64,000 nucleotides of DNA from contig CANNZV010001038.1 in the NCBI GenBank assembly GCA_947561585.1, forward strand, positions 1 through 64,000, given 5' to 3'. Of this stretch, positions 12,551 through 23,473 are shown one piece after another. The position numbers and the translations under genes were made by a program. The notes below the pieces were generated by a model. The model saw only the letters and a program-made list of their open reading frames with translations, did no database searches and was not told where the DNA came from. The DNA comes from Caprella mutica. Lineage: Eukaryota; Arthropoda; Malacostraca; Amphipoda; Caprellidae. How positions within the stretch are numbered: the stretch's first letter is position 1; each line of letters begins with the position of its first letter.

Positions 12551-12775
12551 CTCCATAAGCTATTATCAGCCCTATAAGCACCTGTAAGCACTCTCACTAG
12601 CTATTATCAGCCCTATAAGCACCTGCAAGCACTCTCACTAGCTATTATCAGCCCTATAAGCACTCTCACTAGCTATTATCAGCCCTATAAGCACCTGTAA
12701 GCACTCTCACAACCTATTATCAGCCCTATAAGCACCTGTAAGCACTCTCACAACCTATTATCAGCCCTATGAACA
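12551..12775. repeat. 41-bp minisatellite, ~6 copies
   Basis: Tandem units of CTATTATCAGCCCTATAAGC plus CACCTGTAAGCACTCTCAC. One unit (about 12642-12672) lacks the CACCTGTAAG segment, so lengths are 40-41 and 31 bp. Confidence 0.92.
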
Positions 12776-13243
12776 CACATATAATGAGCAATAAGTGCAG
12801 GGTCATGTACTAACATCATGGAAATTTGTGTGCAATATCGTCAAGTAATTACATTATTATTTAATTTTAGGCATATTTTCTGAATTATTACAGAACTCAA
12901 TTTGCATATGTATATTACTTACTGCTTGGGTGACACCTCTAAGATTAGTAAAAAAAAGTTTGCTACCACTAAGAATATAGTTTTGAAAATATTGTTCCAT
13001 GCGCATAAGTTTTTTAGGATAATATTTATAAGGTTATTAACTCTTTGATTGGCTATGGATTTTGACCAATAAGAGTATCAGGGTGCGCGCTACCCCCAAC
13101 CCCACTGCCAGATTTTTATACAATCATCAATTGTGCAGTACAATAAACTAGCGGATATAACAAACTACATTACAGCCATTTATGTTAAGAGTTTCAAAGT
13201 TCTTATTCTTTGAAATATAGTTAATATAACTCTAAAACTATAT

Positions 13244-13319
13244 GCAAGGAGGAGGAACCAACAGGGGGTGGAGCATTAACGGTTTAGTGCTGGGTCCCCG
13301 GTTGGCTCCTCCTCCTTGC
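13244..13319. repeat. Long stem-loop inside family D
   Basis: A 76-bp inverted repeat running from GCAAGGAGGAGG to CCTCCTCCTTGC, centred on AACGGTTTAGTGCT. Equivalent stem-loops sit at 47761-47830 and 54961-55017, so the structure is a feature of the family. Confidence 0.8.
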
Positions 13320-13515
13320 CGACCAATCAGAGATGAGTTATCCGTAACCCTAATGAGTTTGACTCTCAGAATCAACGGAAAGGTTTGACTATGTGTTGAA
13401 AAGACACATTTCTTATTCATGAACCTACGGTACTGTATATTTTTCACAAGTTGTTAGTATATATACTAAACTAATATGTACAAAATTTCAAGTAAAAATA
13501 TTGAATAAATAAGGC

Positions 13516-13524
13516 GAAATAAAT
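13516..13524. repeat. Left 9-bp target duplication of FB1
   Basis: GAAATAAAT, repeated exactly at 14907-14915. The unoccupied sequence GAAATAAAT exists once in MITE-E copies A and C. Confidence 0.85.
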
Positions 13525-14906
13525 GGTGCACGGCGAATTGCCACAGGGGGAGTTGCCACTGGGTGAACTGCCGCTGGGTGAACTGCCCATGTGGGGGAAT
13601 TGCCATTGGGTTAACTGCCACTGGGTAAACTGGCCATGTGGGTGAATTGCCACTGGGTGAACTTCCCATGTGGGTGAATTGCCACCAGGTGAACTGCCCA
13701 TGAGGGTGAATTACAACTGGATGAACAACTCTCACTGACTGCATCACTACGTACACGAGATGAACAAAACAATCACTCGCCCCGTGTGTTTAGGTGTACC
13801 CCTACCCTCCTAATATAAGCGTGGACCGAGAATAGGGCCCACCGTCAGTTGGGCCCAGGACAATTAGGCCTGCCAACACTAGGGCCCAGGGCAATTGGAC
13901 TCGCCGACAGTTGGGCCCAGGACAATTAGGCTAACGACAATTGGGCACCAAGACAATTATATTATTCACCAATTTTGTGAAGAGTCTACTGTATTAACTT
14001 AATTAAAGACCATTACTACTGTAATAACTAGGGATGCCATATTATGCGTTTTGTATAAAAATATAGTCTTGAGCTTAATTAAAATAAATAATATTCTTTA
14101 TATGAGAAAATATTTTCGTTATGAAAAAAAAATTAATACAATATATTCTTTTCATGAATAAATACAATTATTCTTTTAAACTACTATAAGTTTTTTGTTC
14201 TGAGATGGGTCATATAAGAAACAAATTTCATAGTTACAGTACCTCTATGAGTCTATATAGTGAACTAATGTAAAGTGAATGAGTTAGGTTGTAGCCAATA
14301 GAAAGTAAGAATGTGGCTATTTTAGATGAAGAACAAAAGAAAATAAGAATGTGGGTATTTAAAGAAGGCTGTGGTCCACCAAGACCTGCTGAAATTATTA
14401 GAATATACAAGTTGAATTAATTTAAGGCGAATTTGTTGAAATCTGTTCAGTGTTCAATATAGAAGAGTTTTATGAATCAGGATAGAGATTTGATGGATAA
14501 AGATAGCACGAATAAGGACATATTGAAAGGAACTTTATCACTGTACATTTTCAAGGGATTAACAGTATAAGGTATCATTGGCACGTACAGGTATACAATT
14601 CACCCAGTGACAATTCACCCAGTGACAATCCACCCAGTGACAATTCACCCAGTGACAATTCACCCAGTGACAATTCACCCAGAGTCAATTTACCAAGTGG
14701 AAATTAACCCACATGGGCAGTTCACCCAGTGGCAACTCCCCCACATGGGCAGTTCCCCCGGTGGCAATTCTCCCACATGGGCAATTCACCCAGTGGCAAT
14801 TCCCCCACATGGGCAGTTCACCCAGTGGCAATTCCCCCAAATGGGCAGTTCCCCCAGTGGCAATCCACCCAGTGGCAATTCGCCCAGTGGCAACTCCCCT
14901 AGAACC
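13525..14906. mobile_element. FB1, foldback transposon with minisatellite arms
   Basis: A 1382-bp element flanked by a perfect 9-bp duplication. The left arm (13525-~13725) starts GGTGCACGGCGAATTGCCAC and consists of ~16-bp modules such as GTGAATTGCCACTGGG and TGAACTGCCCATGTGG. The right arm (~14596-14906) is built from the complementary modules, first as seven or so 15-bp units (CAATTCACCCAGTGA), then as ~32-bp units, and ends in a diverged complement of the left terminus. The interior has a second ~31-bp tandem repeat with GGGCCCAGGACAATT at 13834-13966, then about 600 bp of AT-rich DNA without an open frame. Long inverted repeats made of short tandem modules plus a 9-bp duplication match foldback (FB-type, Mutator-like) elements. 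It is non-autonomous. A left-end fragment recurs at 40471. Confidence 0.85.
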
Positions 14907-14915
14907 GAAATAAAT
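14907..14915. repeat. Right 9-bp target duplication of FB1
   Basis: GAAATAAAT, identical to 13516-13524; MITE-E resumes directly after it. Confidence 0.85.
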
Positions 14916-15620
14916 ACGTAGGTATGTAAGACATTGGCAACTGAGTGAGCTGAAATGTGATTGGGTGGAGTGTGAACCAATCCCAGCTTGCGCGTGTGTG
15001 TACTCCGTAAAAACGTGTACAAATTTGTGCGTATTGGCTAACCAAACTGTATTTCTACGTTGTCACACGTCACCAAAGTACAATTAATTCCATAATTTAT
15101 TTGATTTACGTCGATACGTAATTATTTTCAAACTTTTAAATACAAAAATATATTTGGTATATATGTAGGAACAAAGTCAAGAAATGTCAGTAAATGTAAA
15201 GGAATGACAATAAAGATATAAGTAATTTAAGAAAAGATGTGCCTAGAAAACACACGTCAAACTCGATCATTAGGGTTAAAACCACTCTCTGTAAAAACAT
15301 TATGCTTGCAGCACTATATCGATAGAAACATATGCAGTGGAGACAATATATCAAAAACCTTATGCGCTGTTTACTAGTTTTTAAAAAATTAGTAAACAGG
15401 ATGATTTAAAAATATCCTGAGAATCTCATCAAGTCAATTATATATTTATTTAAATCAATTGTTCAAGAGTTTCAATATATCTTCCATAAATGATAAAACC
15501 TAAAATTACTAGTAAGATAATTCAACTACAAATCCCTATTGTAATTAAAGTATATGCATAAAGTTTACAATTTATTATGCCATATCCTTATAAATTATCA
15601 TTATTGAATTGAACTAAATA

Positions 15621-15834
15621 GGGTAAGTTCCAAGATATCGGACAGTTCCCTATCTTCGATTTTATAATGATTTTTTTACTATAACTAATATTTAAACTTT
15701 TATATTTATTTGATATCCATGATACCAGGAGGTATCAGGGATACCGACTACAATGATGAGTTAGATAATAACTATGATATGCTTTTCTTTTTTGATCGAA
15801 AGTATAAGACTGTCCAATAACTCATAGCTCACCT
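15621..15834. mobile_element. MITE-1 copy with central palindrome
   Basis: The left end is GGGTAAGTTCCAAGATATCG. The right end is a diverged complement (ACTGTCCAATAACTCATAGC followed by TCACCTC). The centre at 15711-15750 is the GATATCCATGATACC palindrome shared with MITE-2. A TA precedes the left end. A 62-codon - strand frame covering the right arm is spurious. Confidence 0.75.
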
Positions 15835-16239
15835 CTATAATGACCATGTGACATACAGAGCATAGAGATAGCATGGCGTGACAGTAGGCAGTATCAAGAG
15901 GGCGGTGATAGTAAGTACCATTGAAACTGTTTCTGTCACAGCAATTCATTACACCAAGAGAAACAAGAATTAATGTTTAAATACTATGCATATAGAACTG
16001 ACCAATACTATATATATTTATGTTTTCCTCTGTGGAAAATACTCTATGTACTGTCTGAATAAATAACCGAGGCATGCTTCATGGTTTTCCATATATAAGC
16101 TTTGTATTAAAAATGTGACACTTGAGTGCATCATGCTATAATTTTGATATATTGAAGTGTTTCAATAGTTTGAAGGAGTTTTAGTGCACTTAAGTGTCTC
16201 ATAGCATCTAAGTGTTAATTTCAATTAATATTCAAAGTC
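15835..16239. other. Spacer carrying diverged ancestors of the 31-bp unit
   Basis: GTGACACTTGAGTGCATCAT (16115-16134) is a diverged direct relative of the unit that forms the array starting at 16240. AGTGCACTTAAGTGTCTC followed by ATAGCATC (16183-16208) is a relative in inverted orientation. Together they form an imperfect inverted repeat upstream of the array. Confidence 0.6.
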
Positions 16240-18320
16240 CATCACATGCTGAGACACTAAAGTGCATCACACTGCAATGCTGAGACACTAAAGTGCATCA
16301 CACTGCAATGCTGAGACACTAAAGTGCACCACACTGCAATGCTGAGACACTAAAGTGCATCACACTGCAATGCTGAGACACTAAAGTGCATCACACTGCA
16401 ATGCTGAGACACTAAAGTGCATCACACTGCAATGCTGAGACACTAAAGTGCATCACACTTGAATGCTGAGACACTAAAGTGCATCACACTGCAATGCTGA
16501 GACACTAAAGTGCATCACACTGCAATGCTGAGACACTAAAGTGCATCACACTGCAATGCTGAGACACTAAAGTGCATCACACTGCAATGCTGAGACACTA
16601 AAGTGCATCACACTGCAATGCTGAGACACTAAAGTGCATCACACTGCAATGCTGGTACACTAAAGTGCATCACACTGCAATGCTGAGACACTAAAGTGCA
16701 TCACACTGCAATGCTGAGACACTAAAGTGCATCACACTGCAATGCTGAGACACTAAAGTGCATCACACTGCAATGCTGAGACACTAAAGTGCATCACACT
16801 GCAATGCTGAGACACTAAAGTGCATCACAGTGCAATGCTGAGACACTAAAGTGCATCACAGTGCAATGCTGAGACACTAAAGTGCATCACACTGCAATGC
16901 TGAGACACTAAAGTGCATCACACTGCAATGCTGAGACACTAAAGTGCATCACACTGCAATGCTGAGACACTAAAGTGCATCACACTGCAATGCTGAGACA
17001 CTAAAGTGCATCACACTGCAATACTGAGACACTAAAGTGCATCGCACTGCAATGCTGAGACACTAAAGTGCATCACACTGCAATGCTGAGACACTGAAGT
17101 GCATCACACTGCAATGCTGAGACACTAAAGTGCATCACACTGCAATGCTGAGACACTAAAGTGCATCACACTGCAATGCTGAGACACTAAAGTGCATCAC
17201 ACTGCAATGCTGAGAAACTAAAGTGCATCACACTGCAATGCTGAGAAACTAAAGTGCATCACACTGCAATGCTGAGAAACTAAAGTGCATCACACTGCAA
17301 TGCTGAGACACTAAAGTGCATCACACTGCAATGCTGAGACACTAAAGTGCATCACACTGCAATGCTGAGACACTAAAGTGCATCACACTGCAATGCTGAG
17401 ACACTAAAGTGCATCACACTGCAATGCTGAGACACTAAAGTGCATCACACTGCAATGCTGAGACACTAAAGTGCATCACACTGCAATGCTGAGACACTAA
17501 AGTGCATCACACTGCAATGCTGGTACACTAAAGTGCATCACACTTCAATGCTGATACACTAAAGTGCATCACACTGCAATGCTGAGACACTAAAGTGCAT
17601 CACACTGCAATGCTGAGACACTAAAGTGCATCACACTGCAATGCTGAGACACTAAAGTGCATCACACTGCAATGCTGAGACACTAAAGTGCATCACACTG
17701 CAATGCTGAGACACTAAAGTGCATCACACTGCAATGCTGAGACACTAAAGTGCATCACACTGCAATGCTGATACACTAAAGTGCATCACACTGCAATGCT
17801 GAGACACTAAAGTGCATCACACTGCAATGCTGAGACACTAAAGTGCATCACACTGCAATGCTGAGACACTAAAGTGCCTCACACTGCAATGCTGAGACAC
17901 TAAAGTGCATCACACTGCAATGCTGAGACACTAAAGTGCATCACACTGCAATGCTGGTACACTAAAGTGCATCACACTGCAATGCTGAGACACTAAAGTG
18001 CATCACACTGCAACGTTGAGACACACACTAAAGTGCATCACACTGCAATTCTGAGACACTAAAGTGCATCACACTGCAATGCTGAGACACTAAAGTGCAT
18101 CACACTGCAATGCTGAGACACTAAAGTGCATCACACTTGAATGCTGAGACACTAAAGTGCATCACACTGCAATGCTGAGACACTAAAGTGCATCACACTG
18201 CAACGTTGAGACACTAAAGTGCATCACACTGCAATGCTGAGACACTAAAGTGCATCACACTGCAACTTTGAGACACTAAAGTGCATCACACTGCAATGCT
18301 GAGACACTAAAGTGCATCAC
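16240..18320. repeat. 31-bp minisatellite, ~67 copies
   Basis: This is the longest array in the window (about 2.08 kb). The unit is GCTGAGACACTAAAGTGCAT plus CACACTGCAAT. Units are nearly identical, with recurrent variants (GGTACACTAAAG, AACGTTGAGAC, CACAGTGCAAT). There is no open frame. A 19-bp array abuts its right end without spacer. Confidence 0.97.
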
Positions 18321-18650
18321 AAAAGAATTATTTTTAATGAAAAGAATTATTTATAATGAAAATAATTTTTTTTAATGAAATATTTTTTTTAATGAAAATA
18401 ATTATTTTTAATGAAAATTATTATTTCTAATGAAAATTATTATTTTTAATGAAAATAATTATTTTTAATGAAAATAATTATTTTTAATGAAAATAATTAT
18501 TTTTAATGAAAATAATTATTTTTAATGAAAATAATTATTTTTAATGAAAATAATTATTTTTAATGAAAATAATTATTTTTAATGAAAATAATTATTTTCA
18601 ATCAAAATAATTATTTTTAATGAATTTTTTTTTTGATGAAAAGAATTTTT
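18321..18650. repeat. 19-bp AT-rich minisatellite, ~16 copies
   Basis: Units of AATGAAAATAATTATTTTT, degenerate at both edges and regular in the middle. It starts directly where the 31-bp array stops. Confidence 0.93.
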
Positions 18651-19361
18651 TTATTGTTCAATATGCTTTCTTTTCCTATATATTACATTAATATCATAAA
18701 AATCCTCGTTTTCACACGCTTAAATTAATTCCGGGCGTAAAGAGTTAAATGTAGTTTGATTTGACTTACTGTAAATTATATACTGTCAATGTTTCATTTA
18801 AATATCTATACCACATTGACTATATACATACGATAAATAATATAGTAATTAATATGGAGTACATAAATGACATATAACTACCGAATGACATGTACAGTAA
18901 CCATCAATTACGTATTTATCAGTTCTAGTGGGTACGGCTATCAGCAAGCAATTATGAGCCTTATATACGTCAATAAAGAGCAACTCTAAGTAAGAGTTAA
19001 AGAGCTCTGGTCGCACTAGATTTATCGTTTGGACAGTCAATTATAATCACTTAATACAACCTAATGGGCTGCTAACACGAAGTAAACCTTGATGTGGTCA
19101 GGGGTTTAAAGTTCTTTATTAGAGCGATTATTAACCATAAGTACTAGTTATATTTATTATATATGTTCTTGGTAATTGACAGTGAATAATTAATTGCTAT
19201 ATGCATGAGTTATATGTTTAAAGATTTTATTTTAAATTGTTTCTAACATGATCATTTTCATATAGAGGGAGGTGCCTTTTTTACTGAATTCATACTTTTC
19301 CAAATTTTATATGGCATTGCGTATTCTATCTTTTACTTTATAAATATATAATTAACACTTT
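18651..19361. other. No feature seen
   Basis: AT-rich DNA; open frames are shorter than 65 codons and unrecognised. Confidence 0.5.
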
Positions 19362-19604
19362 GACCGCGATGTGTACCATATATGTACACATAGAACTTTC
19401 CATATGGTACACGCATCATGAATTTATATATTTTTAAATAAGATGTATATCAGTTTATATTAGAAATTTTAAGGAATGGTGTACTGTGACAAGAAGGTAA
19501 ATAACTAAAATGAATATAGATCATGGAAAATATGTTTATTTATAACTATAACCAAAATTAATGTAATACATGTTTAAACCTATCGCCAGTAAATCAAACA
19601 TGCT
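19362..19604. mobile_element. piggyBac-like MITE, right-truncated copy
   Basis: It starts TTAACACTTTGACCGCG and aligns with 3462-3720, but lacks part of the inner inverted pair and the right terminus (similarity stops at CAAACATGCT). It shares ATGTATATCAGTTTATATTA and CTATCGCCAGTAAA with the copy at 3462. Confidence 0.75.
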
Positions 19605-19717
19605 ATTTTAACAGTTGATTATTATAAGAATTTGATTAATTAACATTGGATTATTATAACTATCTTCTTGCATTTTCAAGCAGTATTTAATCAAGTAAAT
19701 GATATATATCGTAATAT

Positions 19718-19883
19718 GCATGATGGAGTTCGCGGGATTCGAACCCTGAACCTTTAGAGTACTGTGCCAGAGCTTTATCGACTACACTACAAGGTGTCGA
19801 CTCACACCTTGTAGTGTAGTCGATAGAGCTTTGGCACAGTACTCTAAAGGTACAGGGTTTGAATCCCGTGAACTCAATCATGC
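19718..19883. mobile_element. Head-to-head tRNA-like sequences forming an 80-bp hairpin
   Basis: Two ~79-bp arms, 19718-19797 (- strand) and 19804-19883 (+ strand), are complementary at about 90% with a 6-nt loop. Each arm reads like a tRNA-derived sequence: a box-A-like TAGTGTAGTCGATAGAGC, a box-B-like GGGTTCGAATCCC (left arm) or GGGTTTGAATCCC (right arm), and AACTC downstream. D-arm and anticodon-arm pairing is poor and position 33 would be C, so neither is a convincing functional tRNA. It could be two tRNA-derived SINE heads, or a palindromic element that captured a tRNA. Confidence 0.6.
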
Positions 19884-20000
19884 ATTTATGTTTCATTTGT
19901 CCCAGGTTTGGAGCGTCAGTCCTTCCATCTAGATGCATTAATATGTGTCTGGGGGTCGTAGTACCTACTACTTTGAAATCTTAATATATGTTGAAGCGAC

Positions 20001-20245
20001 GTCTGTCTGTCTGTCTGTCACACTAACCTAATAATACGCTTGGCAAGCAGCTGATAGCATGGATATGAAATTATTCTGATATCAGTTCAATAAATGGTTT
20101 CAATAACTAAATTAAATTTATTATATTCAGTTTAAAATATTGGAGTAAAAGCGGAGTCAGGGATAATAATTATTACATACATTGAACTACCATCAGTGAA
20201 CATAAAATTGATATTGCAAAAATGCCATCATTTCTGACGACTAGT
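20001..20245 (-). mobile_element. Family F copy, GACA-tailed, inverted
   Basis: Read on the - strand it begins ACTAGT (20245), continues through AATATCAATTTTATGTTCAC, TGATATCAGAATAATTTCAT and ends in a (GACA)n tail (20001-20018 as GTCT). It is the inverted partner of 21283-21535. Fixed head, conserved core and a GACA/GTCT microsatellite end resemble Helentron-associated (DINE-1-like) elements; that assignment is inference. Confidence 0.65.
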
Positions 20246-21282
20246 AGTAACAAATAAAACAAATGTTAAGTATGAAATATTATCGCATTTCCATTAAAAT
20301 TAATACCGCTATATAGTTCATTTTATATCTTCTCTTTCTTGTTCTTGGCATCTTTCCAAAGAGAGAGAGAGAGAGAGAGAAAATTAGCAAAGAGTAATAG
20401 ATTGTTTTGAACAGAAACTTATGTTGCAGCTTAATTACATCTCATCCTGTATTAAAAATCGAATTAATTGCTTTAATATATAGAAAATGACAAATGGAAT
20501 TGAAGTTAAAATAGTGTAATATATCTCTATTGTTTTAGGTCTCAATAATGTGTTTGTTCATATGCCATTATAAACGTATTTTTTTTTTATACGAATTGCC
20601 TTATTTAGACAGATAGATACTCTAAAATTGAATCGAAATGGTGTATTAAAAAAAAATTTCAATAAATATTGGTTAATTAACTTTGTGATATTCTTTTTAC
20701 TATCAAAATAAACAATCAATACAAAACCACAAGAGTATTGTCTCCTACTGGTGATAGTGATTTTCTTCTTGGAATAGCTTTTCTGTATCCATGAGCTTTG
20801 TCACTGAATGGTGGTAGGTGACTTTGTTCATGAAACCACTTTTCTCTGACTGCTTCTTTTAGTCCCTTGTACTTGATATCCTTTAAGTGTCAGCGATATG
20901 GCCTTCGTTTCCAAAGCAGACGTTAAATTCCCTACTAAAATAAAATTTTTATCAACCTTCTCGTTATCAATAATACTGTATTCGACAATATCATTTCAAA
21001 TACGCTACGTTTCTATTAACAACCACAAATAATGAAGATATCGTCCATAAACTTACTGCATTACCACATTACGGAGAATCTCACCTTGTGTACTTATACC
21101 AGGAGAATATTCCCTAAACGTCTCCCCGGGAACATAACAGTTAAATGAAATTTTATGGCGGAACTGTAAGTGGAAATTATATCTAGGGAAACACTTAGAG
21201 TTTCTACGAGAATACGCTAACCGTGAATAAGAGAGTCTATATAATGGTTCGCGAACACCATGCAATGATGGCAAATTATCAT
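20246..21282. other. Spacer between inverted F copies
   Basis: About 1.04 kb without a recognised gene; (GA)n at 20361-20381. It could be ordinary DNA between two insertions or the interior of a larger element bounded by the F arms. Confidence 0.5.
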
Positions 21283-21535
21283 AACTAGTGTACGCAACTA
21301 CGCGTGCCGAGAAAAATGACAGTGTTTTTACGATATCAATTTTATGGACACTGATGGTAGCACAATTTATGTGATAACTATTATCCCAGGCTACGATTTT
21401 AGTCCAATATTTACAACTGAATATAATAATAACTAATTTGAACTGATATCAGAATAATTTCATATACTTCATGCTACCTATGTACTGACACACAGACAGA
21501 CAAACAGACAGACAGACAGATAGACAGACAGACAG
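21283..21535 (+). mobile_element. Family F copy, GACA-tailed
   Basis: It begins ACTAGTGTACGC, contains ACGATATCAATTTTATGGAC and GAACTGATATCAGAATAATT, and ends in about 50 bp of (GACA)n with interruptions. Head-only or partial copies are at 32194, 37710 and 40705. Confidence 0.65.
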
Positions 21536-21672
21536 ATTCTGCTCTTTTTATAGTATTGATTGAATTTTCAGAAGATTGTATATTTTGCTAGTTATGCTGA
21601 AATATTTATTTTAAATAGATTTATTTTCCAATTTTTTATTTAGTTTGTTCATATATTTAACTATCTATATTT

Positions 21673-21838
21673 GGGTAAGTTACGAATTATCGGTCAGTAC
21701 TACATCTTCGGTCATATAAGAAAAAACATTATAAACATTATTATTATTACACAGTGCTATCTAATAATAATAGCTTTTATATAGTTTTTTCTTATTTGAC
21801 CGAAGTTGTAGTACTGACCGATAATTCGTAACTTACCC
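21673..21838. mobile_element. MITE-1 copy without central palindrome
   Basis: A 166-bp perfect-ended inverted repeat: GGGTAAGTTACGAATTATCG at the left and CGATAATTCGTAACTTACCC at the right. The centre is AT-rich and lacks the palindrome seen in copies at 1285 and 15621. TA follows the right end. Confidence 0.85.
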
Positions 21839-23228
21839 TAATAGATATAATTAATAGTTTATGTTTCCCAGTTAAGTTTTTTATAGTTGAATATTGCAGT
21901 AACGTAAAATTCAATATCTGGAAGGATTGTTATCCATGGTTATAAAACAATAATTCCTTAATTTAAATGATAATATCGCATATTATTATTGAGTTAATAA
22001 TATGCGATAAAAAGAGGAAACAGTGAAATATAACAAACTGCTTTAACTCTGCTTTGTAGCTCTTATTATTTATGAACTATATAAATAATATATTTATTTC
22101 AATTATATATTTATTTCATACTTCTGAAATATAGTTTTGGGAAAATTATAATAAGAATTGGAAAATTTCAACTAACGCACTTTCCATGTACATTAAAAAT
22201 GAATCTAAAGTTACAACTTTGATATTATACAACATTGATGTGTTTTCTAACACTAAATTGTCTAGCGGAGTGCAATCTAATGTTCCATTAACTTTCAATT
22301 AGTTGTAGTCTAGACGAATGATTTGGAGATATTGGACTGTAAAATCTAATGACAGCTCCATTATGAAGGTTTGGATTTCAAATTGTCCGAATTCATCCTG
22401 ATTGTTTTCTAATAGCGTATGAACGTGCTCACTCTTTGCCTCTGTTAGTGCTTATTAGACGCTAATGTGCTTATAATTAAGCACTGAGAGCACTGTCACT
22501 GGTGCTTATGTTTATATTTTCGTATTTAGCTCACTGAAATAGAGTATCTTTTAATATGAAGATAGTATCTTAATATATAACCAAAAATAAAACGTTTTCA
22601 TCTTGAATTATAGCTTTTTAATGGGAAAATAATGTCTTTTTAAACAAAACATATTAAAGCAATAATCATATTCGAAGAGAACGTAGGGAAATGTTCTCTC
22701 TAACATTTGTGAGTAAAGTATCTAATACGTTTGTTCCTTAAATATAGAATTTTAATTATGAACAGAAAAATAGGGCCACTAATAAAAAATACAATTATTT
22801 CTTCGAGGAATTAATGATATTTTATACTACCACTCTTGTTTTTTTTTCTATCCCTAATTGAAGTGTCTAAGTGGTAGGTACCTATATCCATTATCCGATA
22901 GCTATGTGGTAATATGCTTGATAGGACAATGAAAATCACAAAGTGCTAGAAAGATCTCTTACCCGATTCACTCTTCTATCTGTATTCTGATAAGTTCCAT
23001 CATAGCTAACTTCTTACACCAAAAAACTCATCTGTAATCACCTCCAATTCGTCTCCTCTTTCTCGAATCAAATTTATAATCTTTCTATTAACTTTGTGGC
23101 TTAATAAGTTTGCAGGACTCTGTCACATGCAGTGGAACTTCTGATAGACCTTCATGTGAACATATTGCCTTAATGGTTAGAAAGAGATTGCGTGAAACTG
23201 AAGATTTTAATAAAAACTGTTTGCGGTA
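21839..23228. other. No feature seen
   Basis: AT-rich DNA, no gene or repeat family recognised. Confidence 0.5.
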
Positions 23229-23473
23229 CACTTAGAAAATGTTGCGAGTCAACCTGACTCATCTCTTGAGTCAAGGCTTGGAAAACTCCAAATTGGAGTC
23301 TTTTTTCTTGATTGAATCTACCTGAGTCAATCTGACTACTAATTATGAGTTAATATGACTCCTATTTTTGAGTAAAATATTTGGATGAGTCAAAATCACA
23401 TTTTTGGTCCTGTTTTGGGACAAACTGAAAACTTAAATTATGAGTCAATTTGACTCGTATTTTTTTCTCAGTG
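23229..23473. mobile_element. TA-flanked MITE with GAGTCAA inverted arms
   Basis: The left end is CACTTAGAAAATGTTGCGAG followed by TCAACCTGACTC. The right end is the complement of CACTGAGAAAAAAATACGAG followed by TCAAATTGACTC. TA lies directly outside both ends (23227-23228 and 23474-23475). The interior is filled with GAGTCAA/TTGACTC words in both orientations. A 245-bp element with a TA duplication suggests a Tc1/mariner-type non-autonomous element. Confidence 0.75.

Larger units (their letters stand above)
13348..15275. mobile_element. MITE-E copy B, interrupted by FB1
   Basis: The left end is CCCTAATGAGTTTGAC (13348) and the right end is its complement ending ATTAGGG (15275), followed by TTAA (15276-15279). 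The left flank is GTAA, a one-base change from TTAA. Family D copy 2 has the uninterrupted target, with one TTAA at 47850-47853, so this is a real TTAA insertion. FB1 splits the element at its GAAATAAAT sequence. Confidence 0.85.
12926..15370 (+). mobile_element. Family D copy 1, split by nested insertions
   Basis: Similarity to 47463-48012 and, inverted, to 54796-55482 defines this repeat family. The left part is 12926-13347 and the right part resumes at about 15276. The two parts are separated by MITE-E, which in turn holds FB1. Recognisable landmarks are GATTGGCTATGG, a stem-loop at 13244-13319, ACCAATCAGAG, and CGATAGAAAC near 15320. The family's termini and class are not clear: it could be a larger MITE or part of a longer element. 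There is no coding frame. Confidence 0.75.

Noticed and set aside
16240..18320. CRISPR-like array
   Set aside because: The 31-bp units abut with no unique spacers, and the context is animal nuclear DNA; it is an ordinary minisatellite.
19718..19883. Two functional tRNA genes
   Set aside because: D-arm and anticodon-arm pairing is poor, base 33 would be C, and the acceptor ends do not pair; only box-A/box-B similarity is convincing.
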